Below are positions 33,036 to 40,943 of a stretch of DNA of 64,000 bases, piece after piece. The stretch comes from Desulfovibrionaceae bacterium (lineage in GTDB: Bacteria > Desulfobacterota > Desulfovibrionia > Desulfovibrionales > Desulfovibrionaceae), in NCBI GenBank assembly GCA_019421865.1, contig JAHZEL010000001.1, positions 54,694 through 118,693 of the forward strand. Reading direction: 5' to 3'. The notes below the pieces were generated by a model, which was not told where the DNA came from, searched no databases, and worked only from the letters and a program-made list of their open reading frames with translations. The first letter of the stretch is position 1. The number at the start of each line of letters is the position of its first letter. Both the position numbers and the translations under genes were made by a program.

Positions 33036-33575
33036 CTACCACCAGGAAAGAGGATAGCGGCGCAGCCTTGTCATGTTGTTGACGACAATCGCGGTCAACA
33101 GCATGAGACAGGCCCCGGCAAGGCAGGGCACAAGAACGTACCAGTAGCCGAGCTGCCTGATGCCTTCTCCGCCGGTTACGGCAATGAGGGCCGTGGCGCC
33201 TCCGGGAGGATGCAGGGTTTTGGTCAGCAGCATGAGGGCGATGGCCGTGGATACGGCAAGACAGGCGGCAAGCCAGGGAATGTCGGGAAAGAGCAGGCCG
33301 ATGCTGACGCCGGTGAACGCCGAGATCACATGGCCGCCCAGCAGATTGCGCGGCTGGGCCAGCGGACTCTGCACGGCGCCGAACACCAGCACCGCCGAGG
33401 CGCCGAACGAACCGATGAGCAGAGGAAAGCCCGTGTTCGCCGTGACGATGCGCTCAAGATACGCAATGAGCGCTATGGCCAGGGAACTGCCGAACCAGGC
33501 AAGTGCGATGTCCCGCCAGTCTGTCCGCTGCAGAGCCTGTGCGCTCCCGAGCATTTTCTGAAGAATGGATGCCAA
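33036..33575 (-). CDS. HPP family integral membrane protein
   Basis: 179 residues with about four to five membrane spans. The family signature HPPGGATAL is present near residue 121, along with GSFGASAVLVFG and QPRNLLGGH. Plant and cyanobacterial HPP proteins have been linked to nitrite transport; the bacterial role is uncertain. The 3' end abuts the bidirectional terminator. The next gene on the same strand (the acetyltransferase) is 99 bp upstream. Confidence 0.85.
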   Translation of the reverse strand: MASILQKMLGSAQALQRTDWRDIALAWFGSSLAIALIAYLERIVTANTGFPLLIGSFGASAVLVFGAVQSPLAQPRNLLGGHVISAFTGVSIGLLFPDIPWLAACLAVSTAIALMLLTKTLHPPGGATALIAVTGGEGIRQLGYWYVLVPCLAGACLMLLTAIVVNNMTRLRRYPLSWW

Positions 33576-33674
33576 GGTGTCCTCCGTCCGGATGTTTTCC
33601 GGTTGCGGAGCGACGGTAGGCCGGAACGAAGAAAAAAGCTGTGCCCGTGGGCACGGTTCCGGCGCCCTGCAGTG

Positions 33675-34319
33675 TCAGACGGCGTGCCCGTCGGCAGGAA
33701 GGGCGTCGATCAGCGCTCTCAGCTCGTCCAGCAGGCGGCAGACATGAAAGCCGTCGCACACGGCGTGGTGCACCTGAACGGCAACAGGCAGCAGCGTCTG
33801 CCCGCCTTCTTCGCGGAATTTTCCCAGCGTGAAGATGGGGAAGAAGTAGCGGTCGCCTTTGGGCAGGTGCAGGTGAAAGCCCTGAAAGTTCTCCCACGGA
33901 ATCATGGAAACGGGAAAGACGTTCTCCGGCGTGCCGGGTCTGGCTTCCAGACGGTGCACGTCGCCCCACGTCTGCAGGTCGCGTCGGTAGGACTGCAGAA
34001 AGGTCTCGTAGTCGGCATCGAACGCCGTCCAGATGGAGGAGAAGGTTTCCGTGTCCTGATGAAAGATGGTGTAGGAGGGGTGCAGCGTGTCGTGCACGCC
34101 GAGCTGCCCTTCCGCATCGAAGGCCATGCGGAACTCTTCGTGCCGGTTGATGACGGTGGTGAGGGCGTGGAGCATGGCGGGATAAAGCTTCCGACCGCTG
34201 CGCTGTATGCCGGATATGTCGACGGTGGTCGTCATGCTGTACTGGCACGGCACCGCCGTCAGATAGTGCTCGAAGTATTCGCGGCGCGCCCAGCGCTGCC
34301 TGTCGATGAGAGTGAACAC
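33675..34319 (-). CDS. cat: Chloramphenicol O-acetyltransferase family protein (CAT, type A-like)
   Basis: 214 residues with a GTG start preceded by GGAG. The sequence carries the CAT signature QVHHAVCDGFHV at about 182-193, including the catalytic histidine and the structural aspartate. The FSMTTTVDIS-like N-terminal region reads YSMTTTVDIS. Length and motif positions match classical trimeric CAT enzymes, which acetylate the 3-hydroxyl of chloramphenicol. It sits among ordinary chromosomal genes with no mobile-element remnants visible, so it may be an intrinsic gene. Activity on the drug is not proven by sequence. Confidence 0.85.
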   Translation of the reverse strand: MFTLIDRQRWARREYFEHYLTAVPCQYSMTTTVDISGIQRSGRKLYPAMLHALTTVINRHEEFRMAFDAEGQLGVHDTLHPSYTIFHQDTETFSSIWTAFDADYETFLQSYRRDLQTWGDVHRLEARPGTPENVFPVSMIPWENFQGFHLHLPKGDRYFFPIFTLGKFREEGGQTLLPVAVQVHHAVCDGFHVCRLLDELRALIDALPADGHAV

Positions 34320-34391
34320 GCTGTCTCCGTAAGTGAGGCCGCCGGGGGCGGAAAGGGGATGCAGCGCCGTTTCGGCCCTGCATCCGTCGTG

Positions 34392-35252
34392 TTATTCCGT
34401 AGGCCGCTGATAGAACAGACCGGCCAGTTCCTGCGTTTTTACCGTGTTGATGAAGGAATGGGGGTCGACTTCCCGTATGGCGTGCACGACTTTTTTGCTT
34501 TCATCGCTCGAAACCACGGAGTAGACGAGGCTGCGTTCGTTGTGAAGGAAGGAGCCTTCGCCCTTGATGATGGTGGCTCCGTGCTTGGAGATGGCATAGA
34601 TGACTTCGCAGACCTTGTGGGGATTGTCGGTGACGATGAACAGCGTTTTCTTCTGATAGCGCTTGTAGAGGGTCTGCACGACCTGCGTGGTGGTGTACTG
34701 GAAGATGATGGAGTAGAGCGCCTTGTCCCAGCCGAAGGACAGGCCCGCCACAAGCAGGATGACCACGTTGAAGTAGAGAATGATGTTCCAGGAATCGATG
34801 CCCTTCTTCCGGGAAAGATAGATGGCGATGAAGTCGGTGCCGCCGCTCGTGGTATCCATGCGCAGGCAGAGGCTGATGGCAAAGCCGTTGATGATGCCGC
34901 CGAAAATGCTGATGAGAAGGGTGTCGTAGGTGATGATGTAGGGCGGAATGATGTCGGTCAGAATACCGGTGATCACGATCATGAGGCAGGAGTAGAGCGT
35001 GAACTTCTTGCCGATGTAGCGGAAGCCGATATAAATGGGAATCATGTTCAGCAGAAAGTTGACCACGGCAAAGGAAAGGTGAATGCCGAGGAAACGCTCG
35101 GAAAGCCGCTGAATGAGAATGGTAAGGCCGGTGGCTCCTCCGGGATACAGACCGCCGGTCTGCACGAAGGTGTTGATGTTGAGCGCCATGATCACCGACG
35201 CGAGACAGACGACAAGAATGATCTTGATGTCGTTTTTCCAGCTGAAATGCAT
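34392..35252 (-). CDS. YitT family membrane protein (DUF161 + DUF2179)
   Basis: 286 residues. Five to six membrane spans cover about residues 1-180, with the paired NTFVQTGGLYPGGATGL and a MDTTSGGTDFIAIYLSRKKG loop typical of YitT. The C-terminal about 80 residues form the soluble DUF2179 domain (FIVTDNPHKV, GATIIKGEGSF). The function of the family is unknown, although transport has been proposed. It lies upstream of the acetyltransferase on the same strand, about 70 bp apart. Confidence 0.88.
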   Translation of the reverse strand: MHFSWKNDIKIILVVCLASVIMALNINTFVQTGGLYPGGATGLTILIQRLSERFLGIHLSFAVVNFLLNMIPIYIGFRYIGKKFTLYSCLMIVITGILTDIIPPYIITYDTLLISIFGGIINGFAISLCLRMDTTSGGTDFIAIYLSRKKGIDSWNIILYFNVVILLVAGLSFGWDKALYSIIFQYTTTQVVQTLYKRYQKKTLFIVTDNPHKVCEVIYAISKHGATIIKGEGSFLHNERSLVYSVVSSDESKKVVHAIREVDPHSFINTVKTQELAGLFYQRPTE

Positions 35253-35306
35253 GGGAAACCCCTGAAAGAAGGTTAAGGATGATGAGTCTTCTTTACGGGT
35301 TCCTGT

Positions 35307-35337
35307 AAAAATAGCAAGAGGCCCCTTGCCGGGCCTC
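35307..35337 (-). terminator. Terminator of the CPC P-type ATPase
   Basis: On the minus strand GAGGCCC-loop-GGGCCTC is followed by TTGCTATTTTTAC. It lies 24 bp past the ATPase stop codon. Confidence 0.65.
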
Positions 35338-35361
35338 CCTTGGCGCGTTTTTCTGCGTTGT

Positions 35362-37218
35362 TCAGTCCTGCGTTTTCTTCCAGGAAAGAAGCAGCGCCGA
35401 ATGCACGATGACGGCCACGGATCCGGCGTTGTGGACCAGCGCTCCCGTGACGGGATTGAGCACGCCGAGCGCCGCCAGTACGATGGCCACGAAGTTCAGA
35501 AGCATGGAGAAGCTCAGGTTGAAGCGTATGACCTTCATCATGCGCCGGGAAAGCTGAAAGATGTGCGGTACTTCGCCTATGCCGTCGCGCACGAGGACGA
35601 TGTCGGCCGCATCCACGGCGATGTCGCTGCCCATGCCGCCCATGGCCATGCCCACATAGGCCTTCTTCAGGGCCGGGGCGTCGTTGATGCCGTCGCCTGT
35701 CATGCAGGTGCGGTCGTGTTCCTCCATGAAGCGCATTTTGTCTTCCGGCAGGCATCCGGCATGAAATTCCTCGATGCCGAGCGCTCCTGCGATGTGCCGG
35801 GCGGCGTTTTCGTGATCGCCCGTCAGCAGCACGGGCTGAATGCCGGTGTCCTTCAGGGCCTGCACGGCGCGCGCCGCGTCGGGACGGGGCGTGTCGGCAA
35901 GGGCGATGAAGCCCGCCGTGCGGCCGTCCACCGCCAGCCGGATGACGGTGCAGCCCTCCTTGATATAGGCGTCCGCCGGGGAAAGGTCGGTCCCGCCTGC
36001 GCCTTCCGAGGCCAGAAAGTCCGCGCTTCCGGCCAGAACGCGGCGACCGTCCACCATGGCGCTTACGCCGCGCCCGGGCAGCATGCTGAAGGTTGCCACG
36101 TCGGGCATCTTTTCGGGAGCGCTGTCGCAGAATCCCTGCACCACGGCCCTGCCCAGCGGATGTTCCGAACGCAGCTCCGCTCCGGCGGCAAGGCGGTACA
36201 GTTCTTCCGAAGAGAGATCGTCCTGCACGCTGCGCACGGCAACCACCTTCGGTCTGCCTTCCGTCAGGGTTCCGGTCTTGTCGAAGGCGCACAGCGATAC
36301 GTCCGCGAGCCTTTCCAGCGCGTCGCCTTCCCGCACGAGTATGCCGTGCTTCGTCAGATTGCCTATGGCCGCCACGATGGCCGTGGGCGTGGCCAGCACC
36401 AGCGAGCAGGGGCAGAAGACCACGAGAATGGTGACCGCGCGCATGATGTCTCCGGTGACGAACCACACGGCGACGGCGGCGCTGAACGCACCCGCCACGA
36501 TCCAGGTGGCCCAGCGGTCGGCAATGCGCACGATCTTCGCCTTGCCCGCGTCCGCGGACTGCACGAGGCGGATCATGCGCTGAATGGCGCTGTCCTCGCC
36601 GTTCCTTGAGGCCTTCATGTCGAAGCTGCCGTAGCGGTTCACCGTGCCGCCGTACACTTCGTCGCCTTCGGCCTTGTCCACGGGCAGGGACTCGCCGGTG
36701 AGAGTGGCCTGATCCACGGAGCTGCGGCCGGAGAGAAGAACGCCGTCGGCCGGAATGGTTTCTCCTGGCAGCACGCGGATGAGGTCTCCCCGCCGCACCT
36801 GCTCGGCGGGCACGGAAACTTCTTCGCCGTCGCGGAGCACTCTGGCGCTTGTCGGCGTGAGCCGGACCAGCTTTTCTATTCCCGCCCGGGCGCGCGCCGT
36901 GGTGATTTCTTCCAGTAGCGCGCCGAGCTGCATGATGAAGGCCACTTCGCCCGCAGCGAAATCCTCACCCGTGATGACGGAGGCCGTAAGCGCCGTGGCC
37001 ACCAGCACGTCGGCCTTGATGTCGAAGGCCGTCACCAGGCCGATCACGGCATTCTTGACGATGGGCACGCCGCAGAGCACGATGGCCACCCAGGCCGGAT
37101 CGACGGGAAAGGTGTCCGCAGCAAGCATGCTGATGAGCAGCGACAGGCCGGAGAGCGTGAGAAAGGTGATTTCCGTGCGGAAATCGCGCCAGAGCGACAG
37201 CATATCGTGTTTGGTCAT
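35362..37218 (-). CDS. Heavy-metal P1B-type ATPase with CPC motif
   Basis: 618 residues from the ATG at 37218 (CAGGAG upstream). No N-terminal HMA domain. Core motifs: TGESLPV, the metal-site helix FCPCSLVLATPTA, phosphorylation Asp313 in DKTGTLT, SEHPLG and GDGINDAPAL. The last membrane helix carries HNAGSVAVIVHSALLL rather than the MSSS signature of CopA or the DxG of ZntA, so the exported metal is not settled by motif. A CsoR-type repressor lies upstream and a CsoR-like operator is in the promoter region, which favours copper or a related soft metal. Confidence 0.85.
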   Translation of the reverse strand: MTKHDMLSLWRDFRTEITFLTLSGLSLLISMLAADTFPVDPAWVAIVLCGVPIVKNAVIGLVTAFDIKADVLVATALTASVITGEDFAAGEVAFIMQLGALLEEITTARARAGIEKLVRLTPTSARVLRDGEEVSVPAEQVRRGDLIRVLPGETIPADGVLLSGRSSVDQATLTGESLPVDKAEGDEVYGGTVNRYGSFDMKASRNGEDSAIQRMIRLVQSADAGKAKIVRIADRWATWIVAGAFSAAVAVWFVTGDIMRAVTILVVFCPCSLVLATPTAIVAAIGNLTKHGILVREGDALERLADVSLCAFDKTGTLTEGRPKVVAVRSVQDDLSSEELYRLAAGAELRSEHPLGRAVVQGFCDSAPEKMPDVATFSMLPGRGVSAMVDGRRVLAGSADFLASEGAGGTDLSPADAYIKEGCTVIRLAVDGRTAGFIALADTPRPDAARAVQALKDTGIQPVLLTGDHENAARHIAGALGIEEFHAGCLPEDKMRFMEEHDRTCMTGDGINDAPALKKAYVGMAMGGMGSDIAVDAADIVLVRDGIGEVPHIFQLSRRMMKVIRFNLSFSMLLNFVAIVLAALGVLNPVTGALVHNAGSVAVIVHSALLLSWKKTQD

Positions 37219-37251
37219 GACGGCTCCTGTATCGATAACTCTGCCGTAAAG

Positions 37252-37270
37252 ATACCTATGGGGGTATAGG
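37252..37270. promoter_or_regulatory. CsoR-type operator upstream of the CPC ATPase
   Basis: ATACCTATGGGGGTATAGG is a G-tract-centred pseudo-palindrome with ATACC/GGTAT-type arms, the class of site recognised by CsoR/RcnR-type repressors. It lies 33 bp upstream of the ATPase start codon and downstream of the terminator that ends the repressor gene. Confidence 0.65.
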
Positions 37271-37281
37271 TTTGTCAAGCG

Positions 37282-37315
37282 GGAAAAGAAAAACCGGCCG
37301 GAAGTCCGGCCGGTT
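37282..37315 (-). terminator. Terminator of the CsoR-type repressor gene
   Basis: On the minus strand AACCGGCCGG-ACTT-CCGGCCGGTT is followed by TTTTCTTTTCCC. It separates the repressor transcript from the ATPase promoter. Confidence 0.8.
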
Positions 37316-37325
37316 CGAGGCGTTG

Positions 37326-37601
37326 TCAGTTCATGTTGGCAAAGCGTTCCACGGCCTTGGTGAAGTTTGCGATGGTCTGGTCGGCGTCGCCGTGCTCAAT
37401 GCCGTCGCGGACGCAGTGCCGGATGTGCCCTTCGAGCACGACCTGCCCGGCCTTGTGCAGGGCAGACTTGGCGGCGTTGATCTGGGCGAGCACGTCTTCG
37501 CAGGGAATGTCTTCGTCTATCATGCGGTCAATGGCCTGAACCTGACCGATGATCTTTTTCAGTCTGCGGTGCAGGTTGTCGGCATCCATGCATTGTCTCA
37601 C
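37326..37601 (-). CDS. csoR: CsoR/RcnR-family metal-sensing repressor (DUF156)
   Basis: 91 residues, starting with GTG at 37601 (GAGG seven bases upstream); an ATG at 37589 would remove four residues. The four-helix DUF156 fold is evident (RLKKIIGQVQAIDRMI). Metal-site residues Cys34, His59 and Cys63 (PCEDVL and GHIRHC) have exactly the spacing of Cys36/His61/Cys65 in the Mycobacterium CsoR copper site. RcnR would have histidine at the last position. It should release the operator upstream of the CPC ATPase when bound to Cu(I). Confidence 0.85.
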   Translation of the reverse strand: MRQCMDADNLHRRLKKIIGQVQAIDRMIDEDIPCEDVLAQINAAKSALHKAGQVVLEGHIRHCVRDGIEHGDADQTIANFTKAVERFANMN

Positions 37602-37691
37602 GGTTGTACCTCACGTTTTTTTGCATGCCGGTAGGGGCTGGCCCTTCGGCGCAGGCAGAAGCTGCAGCACCTGAGGGCGGGGCGTCGTCCG

Positions 37692-38339
37692 TCACTCTTC
37701 CAGCATGGCGCAGGTTTCCTCATAGATGTTCTGGCAGGGAAGAACGCGTTTTTCCCGGAAGGGAAAAGCGGCGTCGAAGGCTTCGGCTTCGCCGGGGTCC
37801 GCGTCCAGCGCGCGGGAAAATTCAACATGACCGTGCACGCCGTCGAGCGCGCCTTCCTGAAGCGGCAGTATCAGCAGTCCGATGTGATATTTCCCGTCGG
37901 CCAGCGTGATGCCGAAGCGTTTGCCGCCCTGAAAGCCGTAGGGGCGGTAGTGATGCGGGTAGCCGAGCGTCAGTATGGCGGCGTGTCCGCGGCGGCGCGC
38001 CTCGGTTATGGAATGCGTGATGAGCATGCGGCCGAGGCCCTGTCTGTGAAGGGCCGGAGCGATGAACACGGGGCCGAAGCTGACGGTGGGAAAGATTCCC
38101 CGTTCCGTCACGATGCCTGAGCGGGTGTAGAAGATGCCTCCCTGCACGAGCCCGTCGACTTCAATCACGAAGGAGAGTTCCGGCAGAAAGTCCGGGTGCT
38201 GTCGTATCCGGTGGACCACATAGTGTTCCTCCGCGCCCGGACGGTAGAGATTCCAGAACGCGTCTCTGGCGACTTCCTCGGTTCTCCGGCAGTCTTCTTC
38301 CCTTTCCTTTCGGATGACGATCTCATGCGGGGCGTTCAC
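37692..38339 (-). CDS. GNAT family N-acetyltransferase
   Basis: 215 residues from the GTG at 38339, which has GGGAG seven bases upstream; the longer open frame upstream lies over the rRNA methyltransferase gene. Sequence features match YhbS-like GNAT enzymes: an N-terminal IRKEREEDCRR, the acetyl-CoA motif APALHRQGLGRMLITHS with Q-x-x-G-x-G/A spacing, and LTLGYPHHYRPYGF. The substrate is unknown. It lies 19 bp after the RlmD-type gene on the same strand, so the two may be co-transcribed. Confidence 0.8.
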   Translation of the reverse strand: MNAPHEIVIRKEREEDCRRTEEVARDAFWNLYRPGAEEHYVVHRIRQHPDFLPELSFVIEVDGLVQGGIFYTRSGIVTERGIFPTVSFGPVFIAPALHRQGLGRMLITHSITEARRRGHAAILTLGYPHHYRPYGFQGGKRFGITLADGKYHIGLLILPLQEGALDGVHGHVEFSRALDADPGEAEAFDAAFPFREKRVLPCQNIYEETCAMLEE

Positions 38340-38358
38340 GGGCGGCTCCCTGGCGGTG

Positions 38359-39822
38359 TCAGGACAGAAGGTCCAGCGCGGCCACGGTTTCCACGTGCGG
38401 CGTCTGGGGGAAGAGATCCACGGGCTGCACGGCGCGGATGCGGTAGGCGGGCGCGAGCAGGGCAAGATCGCGCGCCAGTGTTGCGGGATTGCAGGACACC
38501 AGCACAAGGCGCGGCGGACGATGATCGAGAATGGAGCGGACGGTCTTTTCATCCATGCCCGCGCGCGGCGGATCGGTGACGAGAAGGTCCGGTACGCCCC
38601 GGCTGCGGAAAAGGCGCTCGAGCTTGGCGGCGTCGCCGCATTCAAAGCGGAACGAGGTGTCCGTTCCGGCGCGTTCCGCATTCACGGCGGCAAGCTTTAC
38701 GGCCTGCGCCACGCTTTCCAGACCGCAGACGCGGGAAAAATGAGGAGCCATCGTCAGGGCAAGTCCGCCCACGCCGCAGTAAATGTCCCAGCATTCCCGG
38801 CCCCGGAAGTCCTTGCCTTCCTCGAAGAGCAGCGCGGCAAGTTCGGCGGCCGTGTTGTACAGAAGCTCCGCGGCGCGGCTGTTCACCTGAAAGAAGGAAT
38901 TGTGGTCGAGCGTGAAGGTCACGTCCCGCCCCTGCAGATGCAGCGTTTCAGCAAGTTCCGTTTCGCCGAGCGTAAGAACGGTCTGTTCGCCGTAGGCCAC
39001 GTCGGCCGGGCTCGTGCGCGTGCTGTGCACGAAGCCCGTCACGCCTGCGGGGCCGTCCAGAAGCTCGCGGCCGAGCTTCTTCAGCGTAACCGCCTCCTGC
39101 GGGGAGGGCAGGGTGATGAGTTCCACAAGGCAGCCGCCGTCGCATGGCTCACGGACGACGAGAAAGCGCAGAATGTCGTTCTGCCGTACGGCGCTGCTGA
39201 AGGCTGTTTTGCGCGTGGACGCTCTCTGCGGGGCGCGTTCTGAAACGGCGGCGTGAAGGTTGTACTTCCGGCACAGTTCCCGCACGGCGGCAAGAACGGT
39301 CATGGTGCGCGGCGACTGCAGAAGGCACTGCGTCACTTCCGTGACGCTGCGTGAGGCGCGCGAGCGCAGGCCGAGCAGCGTTTCCCCGTTGTCTCCCCGG
39401 CCGAAGGCGAATTCCATCTTGTTGCGGTAGCGCCACTCCGAACGCTCGCCGCAGGAGAGCACGGGGCGGAGAATGCCTTCCGGCAGCTCCAGCCTGCCTA
39501 TGCGGCGCAGGGCATCCTGTACGATGCGCCCCTTCCAGTCGAGCTGCCGGGCGTAGGGCAGCTGCTGCCAGGGGCAGCCTCCGCAGACGTCCGCATGGGG
39601 GCACGGCGCGGGGCGCTCTTCGTCGGAAGGCTTGAGAACCTGCACAAGCTCGGCTTCGGCCATGCGCTTCTTGACGGCGGTGAGCTTTGCCAGAATGCGT
39701 TCCCCGGGAAGACCGCCGCGGACAAAGACGGTCAATCCGTCGCCGCTTCGGCCGACGGTCCGGCCGTCGGGGGAAAGACCGTGCAGATCAAGTTCCAGCG
39801 TATCGTCCCTTCTGTATTCCAT
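38359..39822 (-). CDS. rlmD: 23S rRNA (uracil-C5)-methyltransferase RlmD/RumA type
   Basis: 487 residues. An N-terminal TRAM-like domain, then the [4Fe-4S] ligands in CPHADVCGGCPWQQ with a fourth cysteine in VTQCLLQ. SAM-binding DIYCGVGGLALT, DPPRAGM, and the catalytic cysteine in LVLVSCNPATLARD followed by the base PHVETVAAL. The enzyme makes 5-methyluridine in 23S rRNA. Somewhat longer than Escherichia coli RlmD (433). Subfamily assignment between RlmD and RlmCD is by motif only. Confidence 0.88.
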   Translation of the reverse strand: MEYRRDDTLELDLHGLSPDGRTVGRSGDGLTVFVRGGLPGERILAKLTAVKKRMAEAELVQVLKPSDEERPAPCPHADVCGGCPWQQLPYARQLDWKGRIVQDALRRIGRLELPEGILRPVLSCGERSEWRYRNKMEFAFGRGDNGETLLGLRSRASRSVTEVTQCLLQSPRTMTVLAAVRELCRKYNLHAAVSERAPQRASTRKTAFSSAVRQNDILRFLVVREPCDGGCLVELITLPSPQEAVTLKKLGRELLDGPAGVTGFVHSTRTSPADVAYGEQTVLTLGETELAETLHLQGRDVTFTLDHNSFFQVNSRAAELLYNTAAELAALLFEEGKDFRGRECWDIYCGVGGLALTMAPHFSRVCGLESVAQAVKLAAVNAERAGTDTSFRFECGDAAKLERLFRSRGVPDLLVTDPPRAGMDEKTVRSILDHRPPRLVLVSCNPATLARDLALLAPAYRIRAVQPVDLFPQTPHVETVAALDLLS

Positions 39823-40065
39823 GCGTGTTCTCCTGTGAGCTGATGGGGCATCATAGCAGGGGTGGCTCGGAAAGGCAAAAGCGTCGTGCCCTCCTTATGC
39901 CTGATCCGGGCGGAAGACGGCTTCTTTTTTCTGCCCCCGCGCGCCCGGAACAAGCGGCTTTTGCGTGCGCACCGCCTTGACTTTTTGCCGGGCTTGGGGA
40001 AAAATGTACGCTGATTCCGGAACATTCACCGGAAGGGCCGTCCAGACTTTTCGAGGAGCACAAGT

Positions 40066-40212
40066 ATGGGAGAGTTCATCACCACCCTCTTTACCAGCGC
40101 CATGCATTCCACCCCTCAGGGTTTCGTGGGCGTGGGCTGCATCTTCATTTATTTCATCGTCATGATCTGCGCCATCATCTATCGTGTGAAGCGCGGTGAA
40201 CACGTTCATTGA
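40066..40212 (+). CDS. 48-residue single-span membrane peptide
   Basis: A short gene with ATG at 40066, GAGGAG eight bases upstream and TGA at 40210-40212. The product starts MGEFITTLF, has one hydrophobic helix at about residues 20-40 (GFVGVGCIFIYFIVMICAII), then a positively charged end YRVKRGEHVH. A good terminator follows 20 bp after the stop codon, which supports a real transcription unit. I do not recognise the family. Positive residues at the C-terminus suggest that end is cytoplasmic. Confidence 0.6.
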   Translation: MGEFITTLFTSAMHSTPQGFVGVGCIFIYFIVMICAIIYRVKRGEHVH

Positions 40213-40231
40213 TCTTTACCGTTTATGACGG

Positions 40232-40270
40232 AAAAAAGGCGCCGCATCCGGAAGGATGGGGCGCCTTTTT
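40232..40270. terminator. Terminator after the 48-residue membrane peptide
   Basis: AAAAAAGGCGCC-GCATCC-GGAA-GGATG-GGGCGCCTTTTT. A long stem with A and T runs on its two sides; serves the plus-strand small gene and could also end the convergent 40329-40724 transcript. Confidence 0.8.
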
Positions 40271-40328
40271 CATTCCTGAACCACGCGCTTCCGAAGCCGG
40301 GGGCAGGCCCGCTCCGGAAGCGCGGCTA

Positions 40329-40724
40329 TCATTGAGGCGTGCAGGGGTGGCTGCGCAGCGCGAAGCGGGCCGTGCCTTCGGCCAGAATCTTGTCGAATTC
40401 CTCCATGTTGTTTTCCGCCACGTCGCGCATGGCCAGAAGCAGAGGAATGGCCGTGCCCAGCCAGAACCTGCCGGACACCTTGCCCGAGGAGGGGCCGCCG
40501 TGATCGTAGGCCTCCACGTAGGGGCGGGCGGTGTTGCTCAGTTCCTCGCCGGTCTTTTCGAGGAAGATGCGGTGCACGTCTACGACAAGCTCGTGGGCGC
40601 TGTAGGGGAAGGGGGTATCGGCAAAGGCCTTCTTCATGTCCTGCCAGAGATAGGGATCGCCGCGAAGCCCCCAGTTCGGGGGCTGGATGTTGAACATTTC
40701 GGAAAGATAACGGGTGTCGGACAT
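40329..40724 (-). CDS. Protein of unknown function
   Basis: 131 residues from the ATG at 40724, which follows GGAGG closely. Not recognised. It is soluble and acidic, with NWGLRGDPYLWQDMKKAF near the N-terminus, a histidine-containing SAHELVVDVHRIF helix, and RFWLGTAIPLLLAM in the second half. The only cysteine is near the C-terminus. It is a single gene between two terminators, downstream of the hydrogenase operon on the same strand but separated from it by a terminator. Confidence 0.7.
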   Translation of the reverse strand: MSDTRYLSEMFNIQPPNWGLRGDPYLWQDMKKAFADTPFPYSAHELVVDVHRIFLEKTGEELSNTARPYVEAYDHGGPSSGKVSGRFWLGTAIPLLLAMRDVAENNMEEFDKILAEGTARFALRSHPCTPQ

Positions 40725-40885
40725 AGATCCTCCAGAAAATGAAATCCGTTGTGCGCTCCATATTGGCGGCAAGCGCAGCAAAAGTCAAAGCCCGGCAGGT
40801 ATCGACGGCAGATTCTTTTTGCTGCCCCCTTCATCGGCGTCGCCGGAGCAGGCCTCATGCCTGCGCTTTCGCCTGCGCCGGGCAG

Positions 40886-40932
40886 AAAAAAGGCGCCCCG
40901 GCCGACAAGACCGGGACGCCTGATTTTTTTTC
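40886..40932. terminator. Terminator of the hydrogenase operon
   Basis: AGGCGCCCCGG-loop-CCGGGACGCCT, with an A6 run on the left (U-run for the minus-strand operon) and a T8 run on the right. Confidence 0.8.
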
Positions 40933-40943
40933 AGCGGCAGAGA

